This document shows positions 25,583 to 33,290 of a stretch of 64,000 nucleotides of DNA, piece after piece. Both the position numbers and the translations under genes were made by a program. Source of the DNA: JBFWUW01 sp050247075 (lineage in GTDB: Bacteria > Planctomycetota > Planctomycetia > Pirellulales > JBFWUW01); the NCBI GenBank assembly GCA_050247075.1, contig JBFWUW010000008.1:62001-126000 (forward strand), read 5' to 3'. Numbering within the stretch: the stretch's first letter is position 1; every line of letters begins with the position of its first letter. The notes under the pieces are model-generated. The model saw only the letters and a program-made list of their open reading frames with translations, made no database searches and had not been told where the DNA came from.

Positions 25583-26572
25583 ATGTCTAACCAACCGCGG
25601 GCTGCCATCGCCGGTACGGGCAGTTATCTGCCCGACCGCGTGTTGACCAATGCCGACCTGGAAAAGATGGTCGCCACCAGCAACGATTGGATCATCGAGC
25701 GCACTGGAATCCGCGAGCGGCGGATCGCTAGCCCCCAAGAGACCACGGCCAGCATGGCGGTAATCGCCGCGCGGAAGGCGTTGCAAGACGCCAACATGCA
25801 GGCCGCCGATCTCGATCTGATCATCGTTTGCACGGTCACGCCCGACTATGTTTTTCCGGCGACGGCCTGCCTTCTGCAAGCGGAGTTGGGTGCCGCCCGG
25901 GCAGCGGCCTTTGACTTGGAAGCGGCTTGCAGCGGTTTTCTGTATGGTTTGCATACTGCCCGCGCCATGATCTTGTCGGGCTTGCATCGGAATGTGCTTG
26001 TCGTGGGTGCCGAAACGCTGTCGCGCGTGATTGACTACACCGACCGGGGGAGTTGCATCCTGTTCGGCGATGGGGCGGGTGCCGCCGTGCTCAGCCGATC
26101 GGCCAGCGGGGCGGGCGTGCTGTTTTCCAAGATCGCCAGCGATGGCAGCCAGGCCGACATTCTGCAAATCCCCGCCGGCGGCTCAAAGCTGCCCCCATCG
26201 CAACAGACCATTGCCGCCGGGCAGCACTTCATGCGGATCGAAGGCCGCCGCGTGTTCAAGTTTGCCACCAACGCCTTTGTCGATTTATGCCAAGAGGCGT
26301 TGCAGGCCTGCGAACTTCAATCGTCCGACATAGCCCTGGTGGTGCCGCATCAGGTGAATGAACGGATTATCGAAGCCGCCATGAAACGGCTCGATTTTCC
26401 CTGGGAAAAAATCTTCGTCAACATCGACCGCTACGGCAATACCGCGGCCGCCAGCGTACCCATCGCCCTGGACGAGGCCCGCCGCCAAGGCCGCCTGCGG
26501 CCGGGTGATTTGGCGATCATGCTGGCCTTTGGCGCCGGGCTGGGTTGGAGCTCGGCCGTGGTCCGCATGTAG
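25583..26572 (+). CDS. fabH: Beta-ketoacyl-ACP synthase III
   Basis: A 329-aa enzyme that starts fatty-acid synthesis by condensing acyl-CoA with malonyl-ACP. The catalytic triad is visible: Cys in DLEAACSGF (residue ~116), His in VPHQVNERII (~256) and Asn in RYGNTAAASVP (~286). N-terminal SNDWIIERTGIRERRIA and terminal GAGLGWSSAVVRM are also canonical. AGGTG upstream of the ATG supports the start. It stands alone, without other fab genes, about 240 bases after an intrinsic terminator on the same strand. Confidence 0.96.
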   Translation: MSNQPRAAIAGTGSYLPDRVLTNADLEKMVATSNDWIIERTGIRERRIASPQETTASMAVIAARKALQDANMQAADLDLIIVCTVTPDYVFPATACLLQAELGAARAAAFDLEAACSGFLYGLHTARAMILSGLHRNVLVVGAETLSRVIDYTDRGSCILFGDGAGAAVLSRSASGAGVLFSKIASDGSQADILQIPAGGSKLPPSQQTIAAGQHFMRIEGRRVFKFATNAFVDLCQEALQACELQSSDIALVVPHQVNERIIEAAMKRLDFPWEKIFVNIDRYGNTAAASVPIALDEARRQGRLRPGDLAIMLAFGAGLGWSSAVVRM

Positions 26573-26632
26573 AAGTCGTTTCCACCATCCCTATCTGCCG
26601 CAGGGGAGAGAGTGGGCGGATGTTGGGGGCCT

Positions 26633-26675
26633 CCTGTTCCAAAATTGCCGTGTTTTGGGGGGTTGTGGTGCGGGT
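26633..26675 (+). repeat. Degenerate direct repeat, copy 1
   Basis: Starts CCTGTTCCAAAATTGCCG and ends GGGGGGTTGTGGTGCGGGTA. A shorter relative lies at 26891-26922. The first ten bases equal the left arm of the nested palindromes at 2376 and 2511. Confidence 0.45.
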
Positions 26676-26890
26676 AAACGTGTCCGCAAAGCTCCTGCTT
26701 TGCCGGCTTGATGTGTGTGTTGCTTGCCACTTGCAGTGCGGTTGCCCGGCATGGGCCATCGAAACAGACCCAAGCCAACATGGCGGGAGCCACGTGGCTA
26801 CGTAATCGCACCACTTCACGGAGTGGTGCAGGTAGCAAGACGGCATATCTCCCACAAATCAAGGGGTTTTTCGTTGGGGCGGCCGCGTTA

Positions 26891-26922
26891 CCTGTTCCAA
26901 CAACGGGGGTGTGGTGCGGGTT
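26891..26922 (+). repeat. Degenerate direct repeat, copy 2
   Basis: Starts CCTGTTCCAACAACGGGG and ends GTGGTGCGGGT, matching both ends of the copy at 26633 with a shorter middle. Confidence 0.45.
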
Positions 26923-26936
26923 GCGACTGACCCGAA

Positions 26937-26960
26937 TCGCCGTCGGAGACTGCTCCTACA
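26937..26960 (-). repeat. REP-like element, module B, inverted
   Basis: TCGCCGTCGGAGACTGCTCC then TACA is the reverse complement of module B with two stem bases changed. It stands alone, without a module A partner. Confidence 0.7.
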
Positions 26961-27577
26961 GCGGCGCGCACCGCCAGCGCCCCGCGTACCGACCGCGTTT
27001 CAAAAATATGGCCAGGCCCCGTGGCACGTACCGGTCGGCGGAGGGGGCGACGAGGAAGACGCCGCACCCAATTGGGCCAACCAGCCGGCAACGGAAGCCG
27101 TAATTAAGGACTCGCCCGCCACGGCCATGCTGTTCGAGCAAGCGGCGGACGACGATGCTTGGGCGGTTCAGGGGCTTCACGCCCGTTGGACGTGCGAAAG
27201 CCACGTCGACGCGCAAAGCCGGACGCTGGTGATTGTATAAGATATGCATGTTTTGTAAACTATTAAAATGATTATTTAGAGGTCTATTGCGTACGCTTAC
27301 TCAAGGGCTAGCCGGTCGGCGGAAGTGGGCTAGCCCGGCGCCTATGCGCCCTCCAGAACACTCGTCGCACCCATCAATTACCGCTTATGACACCCTGCCG
27401 AGCGAACAGCACCGGCTCCACGGTGGCCCAAGCCTCCGCCGTGGTGGAGTTCATGCGGCAGATTTCGTAACATGCCTTTGAGCAATATGTTAGGTCGTCA
27501 ACCCAACCGCGATGGTCCCACGCTCGAACTATGGCTGTCCCCGGTTGCCGTCCCCCGGTTGCCGTCTACGCTCAAAC

Positions 27578-27629
27578 TATGGGTGTCCCCCTGGCTCTCC
27601 TGGCTCTTTATGGGTGTCCCCCTGGCTCT
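27578..27629 (+). repeat. Tandem 21-bp repeats before the immunity-like gene
   Basis: TATGGGTGTCCCCCTGGCTC plus T occurs at about 27578-27598 and again at 27609-27629, with a partial TGGCTCT between them. A diverged unit lies just upstream (ACTATGGCTGTCCCCGGTTG). The repeats end about 20 bases before the start at 27650. Confidence 0.6.
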
Positions 27630-27649
27630 TTGAAAGGACGAGGCGGTTC

Positions 27650-28063
27650 ATGAGACCCGATATCTGTGTGGTCCTAGGTGGTGTGGGATTGATCAGAGGC
27701 AGCATTCGGAATGCCGGTCCATCAATGGTGGAGATTTCACAAGAACTTAACCCATATTTGGTTAAGGACAGATTCTTGGCTGATGCACCGTTTGATCTTC
27801 TAAATGGTATCGTCCGATACGGAACAAAATTCGATCCCCATGTTGAAGTAGGACCAATCGACAAACGAAACAACGAATTGACATTTGCGATGGAAGTCGA
27901 GTTGGCACCGCTAAAGCGTGCATCGAAGGAAGAGGTAAAAGCTGAATTCCTGAAGGCTCTTCTTCCGGCCTTGTTCGCAATCTCACTCGCGTACGAATTG
28001 CCGGTTAGCGGTCTGACAGAATTCGCGGAGTCAAAGGGCTTTTTGATTTCAAAAGTAACCTAA
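27650..28063 (+). CDS. Putative immunity-type protein (Imm39-like), lower GC than neighbours
   Basis: A 137-aa protein from the ATG at 27650, preceded by AAAGGACGAGG. The sequence VVLGGVGLIRGSIRNAGPSM, FDLLNGIVRYGTKFDPHVEV, and KRNNELTFAMEVELAPLKRA recalls, from memory, the Imm39-type immunity family of polymorphic toxin systems; this was not checked. It has no signal peptide and is probably cytoplasmic. The codons are visibly richer in A and T than flanking genes, and it lies in a repeat-dense, gene-poor stretch, so horizontal acquisition is likely. No toxin gene is adjacent. It may be an orphan left from, or protecting against, a competitor's toxin. Confidence 0.68.
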   Translation: MRPDICVVLGGVGLIRGSIRNAGPSMVEISQELNPYLVKDRFLADAPFDLLNGIVRYGTKFDPHVEVGPIDKRNNELTFAMEVELAPLKRASKEEVKAEFLKALLPALFAISLAYELPVSGLTEFAESKGFLISKVT

Positions 28064-28428
28064 GGTGCTGGAGCAATCGGGACAGCCATCCCTTGTAGGC
28101 TTTCACAGGAAAATCACTGGGCGGCCTGGTGACACCGAAAGCGCCTGCGGAGCAACGGTGGCCGGAGCTACGGAGACCGACATCATTCGGCCGCTGCGGC
28201 AAGAAAAACGTTGTTTTTGCTTGACTGTGCATGATACGCATTCCTGCGGCTGGTGACAGGAGATTGAATCATGGCTCGATTGGCGCGCCGATTTGGTGAA
28301 CCCGGCGGAAATGGCCCCGTTTGATTGTATTAACCGGTGTGGCCGCCGCTGCTTTTTCTGCGGCGATGCCCCCGTGTCGCGCCGCGATCATGAGCATCGC
28401 CAACGCGCGTCTGCGTTAGAAACGCCAC
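28064..28428. other. Intergenic region with a possible gene fragment
   Basis: About 365 bases between the immunity-like gene and rsmG (convergent). One frame at ~28262-28460 reads WLDWRADLVNPAEMAPFDC then INRCGRRCFFCGDAPVS, a Cys-rich stretch that could be a fragment of a zinc-binding protein, but it lacks a sound start and runs antisense into rsmG. Nothing else is recognised. Confidence 0.35.
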
Positions 28429-29184
28429 TTACGACGCGGACTCCTCGCGCGGCTTGATCTCCAGAACCACGCTGGGGTGGTCCGCGCCGGGCTGGCGGTA
28501 TTCGTCCAGCTTGCGCAATTGCAAATCTTGAAACAGGCCCAGGCGGCGGGCTTCACGGCGTTCCTCGACCCAGGCCGGGCCTTTCACCACCAGCATGCGG
28601 CGGAACGAGGTCCAATGCGGGGCGACCCAGTTCAGCAGCTTGGGCAGCGCGGCCACCGCCCGCGTGACGATGGTGTCGTGCAGGCCCTCCTCCAACAAGT
28701 CTTGCCCCGGCGCGCTGTGAACGTCCAGATCGAGGCCCAATGTATCGACGATTTCCGCCACCACGCGGGCCTTCTTGCCGACGGAATCGCACAGCGAAAC
28801 GGAAATGTCGGGCCGGACAATGGCCAACACGATCCCCGGCACGCCCCCGCCGGTGCCAAAGTCCAAAATGTCTTCCTCCGCGTCCAACTGGCGACTGATC
28901 GCCAGCGAGTCGATGACATCGCGGGCCACGAACCTGTCAAACGTCGTATGCCGCGTGAGATTGATTTTCTCGTTCCACTCCCAGAGCAACTGGCAGTAGC
29001 GGTTGAGCAAACCGACTTGCGATGGCGGCAACGAAATAGCGTGCCGCGACAGGGCCTCCGCCAGTGACCGCGAGGGCTGGCCTTCCGGTGGCGGGTTTTC
29101 TTCAGGCATCATCAAATTCGGTCGGATCCCGTAGGCTCCGCCTGCCGGGCGGTGCCTTGCGGTTGGTGAAAGTTCCTCCGTCAA
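28429..29184 (-). CDS. rsmG: 16S rRNA (guanine-527-N7)-methyltransferase
   Basis: A 251-aa protein, with an alternative start at ~29112 that trims a low-complexity lead. It uses SAM to methylate G527 of 16S rRNA in the small subunit. Family signatures: LLWEWNEKINLTRHTTFDRF, RDVIDSLAISRQL, the SAM loop ILDFGTGGGVPGIVLAI, SLCDSVGKKARVVAEI and TRAVAALPKLLNWV. It lies downstream of the cytochrome b-c gene on the same strand with a 108-base gap. Confidence 0.94.
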   Translation of the reverse strand: MTEELSPTARHRPAGGAYGIRPNLMMPEENPPPEGQPSRSLAEALSRHAISLPPSQVGLLNRYCQLLWEWNEKINLTRHTTFDRFVARDVIDSLAISRQLDAEEDILDFGTGGGVPGIVLAIVRPDISVSLCDSVGKKARVVAEIVDTLGLDLDVHSAPGQDLLEEGLHDTIVTRAVAALPKLLNWVAPHWTSFRRMLVVKGPAWVEERREARRLGLFQDLQLRKLDEYRQPGADHPSVVLEIKPREESAS

Positions 29185-29292
29185 TTCGACGCCACGAGGG
29201 ATAATCGGAAGGCCAAGTGCGACTCTCTCCGCGATTGTAGGCAGGCCAATGCAAGATCATCCCTAGGCCCCGTCCGGCAGACGGAACCTACT

Positions 29293-31143
29293 TTATGGCA
29301 CAGCCGGCGCGGGCGCTGCGTCCGCCGCATCGTGGGCAACCGCATGCTGGCCCGGCTTGGGCCATTCTCCACGCAACCACTCGGCGATCAACACAATGGT
29401 CTCATCGGTTAGCCGCGGCTCGGACTTTTCGGGAGAGTCGGGCAGGCCAAAGCTGGGCATCAACTGCTTGTTGTCTTGCGCGTCTTCCGAAAACAGGTGC
29501 TGATAATACTGCTCGTGGTTTGGATCGGCGATCATGCCGATGATCCAATCCTTCGAGCCGTAGTCGGTCAAACTGGGTGCGGCACCCAGGCTGCCCGCGC
29601 CGTGAAACTCGTGGCATTGCGCGCAGCCGGCGCTATCATCAGCCAGAATTTTACGGCCCAGTTCCAGCAAGGGCTGATCGGCTTCCGCATGGACATGGTC
29701 AGCCTCGACCGATAGCGCCAGGGCCACCGCTTGCACGGCGTTGGGCGCTTCGAGCTTGCCCAGGTCGTCGTGGACAAAACTCACCATGTCCCCCTCTTTC
29801 ATGGCCGTGGCGCCAAAATAATCGTCGCTGACAATCCGCTTGGGATCGAGCAAACCCTCGATCCACTCGCGACTGGCGAAGCCGTGCAGGTTCGGGGCGG
29901 AAATAGGCGTGGGCCGGAAGCCGTGGCCGTTGGCATCGGTATAGGCATGGCAGCCCAGGCATTGTTGGGTAATCACCGTAAACGCCTGGAAACGCGGGTC
30001 GTTTCGCATCATCTCGGCCGCGCCGGTGGCTGGGATGCCTTGCGCGGCGCGAACTTCGGCCAGTTGGGCCCGCTCGTGTGCTTCCCACACGGCGTTGCGG
30101 TAGCCTTGGGTGTTGCTGTCTTCGCGCATCGCCAAGGCGGTCAAGACGCCGGCTCCGCAGAGGATTCCCACCAGGAGTGCCACGTTGAAGCGGTGCCCCA
30201 GTTTCCAACGGCCCACGATCGGCATCAAGAACAACAGCCCCATCACCAGCCCGGGAATATAGATTGCGCCGAGCGCTTCCAGCTTGCCGGGAAAGAACTT
30301 GAGGAACTGAAACAAGAACAGGAAGTACCACTCTGGCCGGGCGGCCGAATAAGGATTGGCCGGATCGGCCGGCGCGCCAAGTTCGGCCCCTAGCTTCCAG
30401 ACCAACAGCATCACGATCAGCAACGTCGCCAGGCAGGCGACCGCATCTTTGAGGATTTGATCCGGCCAGAAGGTGCCGTCGGGCTTGATCTTGGGGGCCT
30501 TGTAATGCAGCCCATGCCGACGGAAGACGTAAATATGCAAGGCTAGGAAGAACATCAGGGCGCCAGGCAGCACGCCTGCATGCAGGGCGAAGAACCGAGT
30601 CAGCGTTTGATGCCCGTACTCCTTGCCGCCGACGACAACTTCTTGGACTTGTTCGCCCACGACCGGCGTTAGCCCCATGATGCCGGTGGCAACCTGCGTG
30701 GCCCAGTAGCCCTTTTGATCCCAGGGCAATAGGTAGCCCGTCAGCGACAGCCCCAGCACGATCTTGAGCAGAATCAGGCCGAGCCAGAAGTTGACTTCGC
30801 GCGGGGCCTTGTACGCGCCATCGACCACCACCTGCCACAGGTGCAGCGCCAGCAACACAATCATGGCCTGGGCCGTGAAGTGGTGAATGCCGCGCAGCAG
30901 CCAGCCCCCTTGCATCTCGTGCTGGATGTAATAGACGCTCTCCCAGGCGGTTTGCGAACTGGGGCTGTAACTCATCCACAAGAACAACCCGGTGACGAGT
31001 TGCGTCATGAACGCGAATACCAGCGTGCTGCCCCACACATACCGCCAGCGGGCGCCGCCGGGTACGTTTTCGTAGAGCGCCTCGGCCATCAAGTCGCGAT
31101 AGCCGGTACGGTCATCGAACCAGTTGAGAAAGGACTTGATCAT
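29293..31143 (-). CDS. Cytochrome b fused to C-terminal diheme cytochrome c
   Basis: A 616-aa membrane protein. Residues ~1-330 form a complete cytochrome b: heme-ligand pairs in IHHFTAQAMIVLLALHLWQV and FALHAGVLPGALMFFLALHI, plus the quinol-site PEWY motif (AARPEWYFLFLFQF). The rest is periplasmic with two c-type heme sites, CLGCH (~393) and CAQCH (~505), and likely Met ligands. It is the core of an alternative bc-type quinol oxidoreductase, in which the fused cytochrome replaces cytochrome c1. Its ATG overlaps the Rieske stop by 4 bases, so the two are translationally coupled. Confidence 0.94.
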   Translation of the reverse strand: MIKSFLNWFDDRTGYRDLMAEALYENVPGGARWRYVWGSTLVFAFMTQLVTGLFLWMSYSPSSQTAWESVYYIQHEMQGGWLLRGIHHFTAQAMIVLLALHLWQVVVDGAYKAPREVNFWLGLILLKIVLGLSLTGYLLPWDQKGYWATQVATGIMGLTPVVGEQVQEVVVGGKEYGHQTLTRFFALHAGVLPGALMFFLALHIYVFRRHGLHYKAPKIKPDGTFWPDQILKDAVACLATLLIVMLLVWKLGAELGAPADPANPYSAARPEWYFLFLFQFLKFFPGKLEALGAIYIPGLVMGLLFLMPIVGRWKLGHRFNVALLVGILCGAGVLTALAMREDSNTQGYRNAVWEAHERAQLAEVRAAQGIPATGAAEMMRNDPRFQAFTVITQQCLGCHAYTDANGHGFRPTPISAPNLHGFASREWIEGLLDPKRIVSDDYFGATAMKEGDMVSFVHDDLGKLEAPNAVQAVALALSVEADHVHAEADQPLLELGRKILADDSAGCAQCHEFHGAGSLGAAPSLTDYGSKDWIIGMIADPNHEQYYQHLFSEDAQDNKQLMPSFGLPDSPEKSEPRLTDETIVLIAEWLRGEWPKPGQHAVAHDAADAAPAPAVP

Positions 31144-31781
31144 ACCGGCATCTTCTCCTCATGGCCGACGCGGAATTTCTCGAATCGAACCCAGATTTCT
31201 GGCCCGCGAACCTCGACCTGCAACTCGTCTAAACCGCGGGGGGGCGGCCCCTTGACCATCGCGCCATCCAGGTTGAACTCGCTGTTGTGGCAAGGGCAAG
31301 AAAAGCTTTGCTTGGACTTTACGTAATCGACAAAACACCCCAGGTGCGGGCAAGTCGCCGTGAAGGCGATAGGCTTGTCGGCCCCCTCCGGCCACCGCAA
31401 AAAGACAGCGCCAACCGGGTGGGGCGGGTGATAGTTCCAGGCATCCCAAGAATCGGTAATGGCGGCGAAGGACTTAGGCTCACCGCCGACTGGGACGTCG
31501 GCTACGGCGGCAATCTTCAGCCAGCGGCCCGGTCCAGCGGATGCATCCGCCGTGTTCGAACCGGCGTCTTCTCCCGCAGGGGAAGGATGATTGTGGCTCC
31601 GGAGAGGGTCCAGATAGGTGTAAATACCCGCGGCGGCTGGCAAAACACCGCAGACCGTGCCCGCCGCGACAGCCGCGGCCTTGGTGACAAAGTCCCGCCG
31701 GTCGCCGGAGGGTGGTGGAGTGGTTGGTTCCGGTTCGGGCTTCTTGCCTCGGTCCTTGTCCTTGTTATGGTTCTTGGCCAT
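31140..31781 (-). CDS. Rieske iron-sulfur protein of a bc-type complex, TAT signal
   Basis: A 213-aa protein. After a hydrophilic lead comes a twin-arginine type signal, SGDRRDFVTKAAAVAAGTVC, which is kept as a membrane anchor in this family. The 2Fe-2S ligands are in TCPHLGCFVDY (~residue 144) and FSCPCHNSEFNLDG (~161), and GPPPRGLDELQVEV is the Pro loop. It transfers electrons from quinol to the heme c domains of the downstream cytochrome b-c protein, with which it overlaps by 4 bases. Confidence 0.94.
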   Translation of the reverse strand: MAKNHNKDKDRGKKPEPEPTTPPPSGDRRDFVTKAAAVAAGTVCGVLPAAAGIYTYLDPLRSHNHPSPAGEDAGSNTADASAGPGRWLKIAAVADVPVGGEPKSFAAITDSWDAWNYHPPHPVGAVFLRWPEGADKPIAFTATCPHLGCFVDYVKSKQSFSCPCHNSEFNLDGAMVKGPPPRGLDELQVEVRGPEIWVRFEKFRVGHEEKMPV

Positions 31782-32032
31782 CTGGTGATCTCAATAGGAA
31801 GGAGATTTCGTCGGCGCGGCGGGGTGGCCGCTCGCCGACCGATGGAAAGCAGGCGGGTTGGTTTTCGCTAACACAATAACCTGTCCGCGCGTAAAACGAA
31901 ACAGGGCATCACACGAAGGCGGGCAATCCAAATGCCTTTCTTGAAGCTCTGCTCCTTGGGAAGACCGCCCGGGCGGACTAGAATACCTGTTTCGACCGCG
32001 GTTCAAACTCTTCCCACGGAAATAATTCCATC

Positions 32033-33286
32033 GTGGCTAAGGCCGCCGACAAGCCGCTCTTCACGGAAGCGATTGAGCCCGCCGATCAGGCGGAGTTGGC
32101 CCAGGCCGTGCGCGATGCGGCTGCCGCTTCCACGCCGGTCTATCCCGTCGGCGGCGGTACGGCCATGAACTTTGGACTGGCAATCAAGCGGCCGGGTATT
32201 CGCTTGTCGCTGGCCAAATTGAACCGCGTGGTTGAGTATCCCGCGCGCGACATGACGATCACGGTGGAGGCCGGCATTACCTTGGCGGCACTGGCCGAGG
32301 TTTTAGCCCAGGAGCGTCAGCGGCTGGCGGTCGATGCGGCGCAAGCCAGTCAGGCAACGCTGGGCGGGCTGATCGCCACGAACTTTAGCGGCCCGCGGCG
32401 TTACGGCTGCGGCACCATCCGCGACTACGTGATTGGCATGACCGCCGTGGATGGCCGCGGCGTTGCGTTTCATGGAGGCGGGCGAGTTGTTAAGAACGTG
32501 GCCGGTTACGACTTCTGCAAACTGTTGACCGGTTCCCTGGGGACCTTGGGCGTGATCAGCCAGGTTACGCTCAAGCTCAAGCCCACGCCCGAGGCCTCGG
32601 CCTTGGTGGCGTGCGAGGTTAGCGACGCGTCCCAAGCAGATCATCTGTTGGCCGCTTTAGGCCAGTCGAAAACCACGCCGGCGGCCGTTGAGCTTTTTGC
32701 TTGCGGTGCAAGAAATTCCAGCGAACCGGTATTTTTGCAATCGCCCGGCCCTGCCGGGTATAAGCTGGCCGTGGGCTTGGAGGGAACCAGCACGGAAGTC
32801 AACTGGATGGTGGACCGGCTGCAATCCGAATGGAAAGAGCTCGGTGTCGATCGTAGCGATGTCCTGGCGGATGCCGCCGCCGCGCCGGCTTGGAGCGAAC
32901 TGGTGGAGTTTCCGTCCCAGCCCGCCGGCGGAATGGTCCTGAGAGCCGCGGTGTTGCCAAGTAACGTTTTGCGTTTCATGGAAGAAGTCCTCCAGGTCGA
33001 TGCCGGTGCCGCGCTATTGTCTCACGCTGGTAACGGGGTTGTGCTGGTTCGCTTGGACAGCGTTTCTCCAGCCGAACTGCCAGGCCTGTTGGTGCAACGC
33101 CTGCAGCCTCTGGCCGCGTCTTTGGGGGGCAATATTGTTGTCTATGCCGCGCCCGACGAATGTGGGCTGACGCGCCAGACCCAATGGGGCACGGCGACCG
33201 CGGACGCCACCTTGATGCGATCCGTCCAAGAACAATTCGATCCCCAAGGCGTGCTCAATCCAGGCCGCTTTGTTTACGGAAAATAG
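32033..33286 (+). CDS. glcE: Glycolate oxidase FAD-binding subunit
   Basis: A 417-aa protein with a GTG start. PCMH-type FAD binding is shown by PVYPVGGGTAMNFGLAIKRP, ATLGGLIATNFSGPRRYGCG, TIRDYVIGMTAVDGRGVAF and VVKNVAGYDFCKLLTGSLGT; the C-terminus VQEQFDPQGVLNPGRFVYG is also typical. GlcE works with GlcD and GlcF to oxidise glycolate to glyoxylate. glcF follows 4 bases downstream, but glcD is not in the window upstream, where only 250 bases separate it from the divergent Rieske gene. Confidence 0.92.
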   Translation: MAKAADKPLFTEAIEPADQAELAQAVRDAAAASTPVYPVGGGTAMNFGLAIKRPGIRLSLAKLNRVVEYPARDMTITVEAGITLAALAEVLAQERQRLAVDAAQASQATLGGLIATNFSGPRRYGCGTIRDYVIGMTAVDGRGVAFHGGGRVVKNVAGYDFCKLLTGSLGTLGVISQVTLKLKPTPEASALVACEVSDASQADHLLAALGQSKTTPAAVELFACGARNSSEPVFLQSPGPAGYKLAVGLEGTSTEVNWMVDRLQSEWKELGVDRSDVLADAAAAPAWSELVEFPSQPAGGMVLRAAVLPSNVLRFMEEVLQVDAGAALLSHAGNGVVLVRLDSVSPAELPGLLVQRLQPLAASLGGNIVVYAAPDECGLTRQTQWGTATADATLMRSVQEQFDPQGVLNPGRFVYGK

Positions 33287-33290
33287 CCGC

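Larger units (their letters stand above)
26573..27649. other. Gene-poor region of about 1.1 kb
   Basis: No convincing gene. It contains a pair of related elements starting CCTGTTCCAA and ending in GTGGTGCGGGT (26633-26675 and 26891-26922), a perfect 8-bp hairpin (GCACCACT 26808-26815 with AGTGGTGC 26822-26829), an inverted REP module B (26937-26960), a GGGCTAGCC palindrome (27305-27313 with 27328-27336), an AT-rich stretch near 27237-27290, and tandem 21-bp repeats before the next gene. Such repeat density looks like a decayed insertion site. Confidence 0.5.

Noticed and set aside
26911..27240. A 109-codon frame in the gene-poor stretch
   Set aside because: Crosses a REP module and has low-complexity Arg/Pro sequence at its start; its last 37 codons look more protein-like but cannot be assigned.
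28262..28460. Cys-rich frame (INRCGRRCFFCGDAP) near rsmG
   Set aside because: No sound start and it continues antisense into rsmG; at most a gene fragment.
29699..31036. A 445-codon minus-strand frame inside the cytochrome b-c gene
   Set aside because: It is an out-of-frame shadow; the cytochrome b frame has all heme ligands and the PEWY motif.
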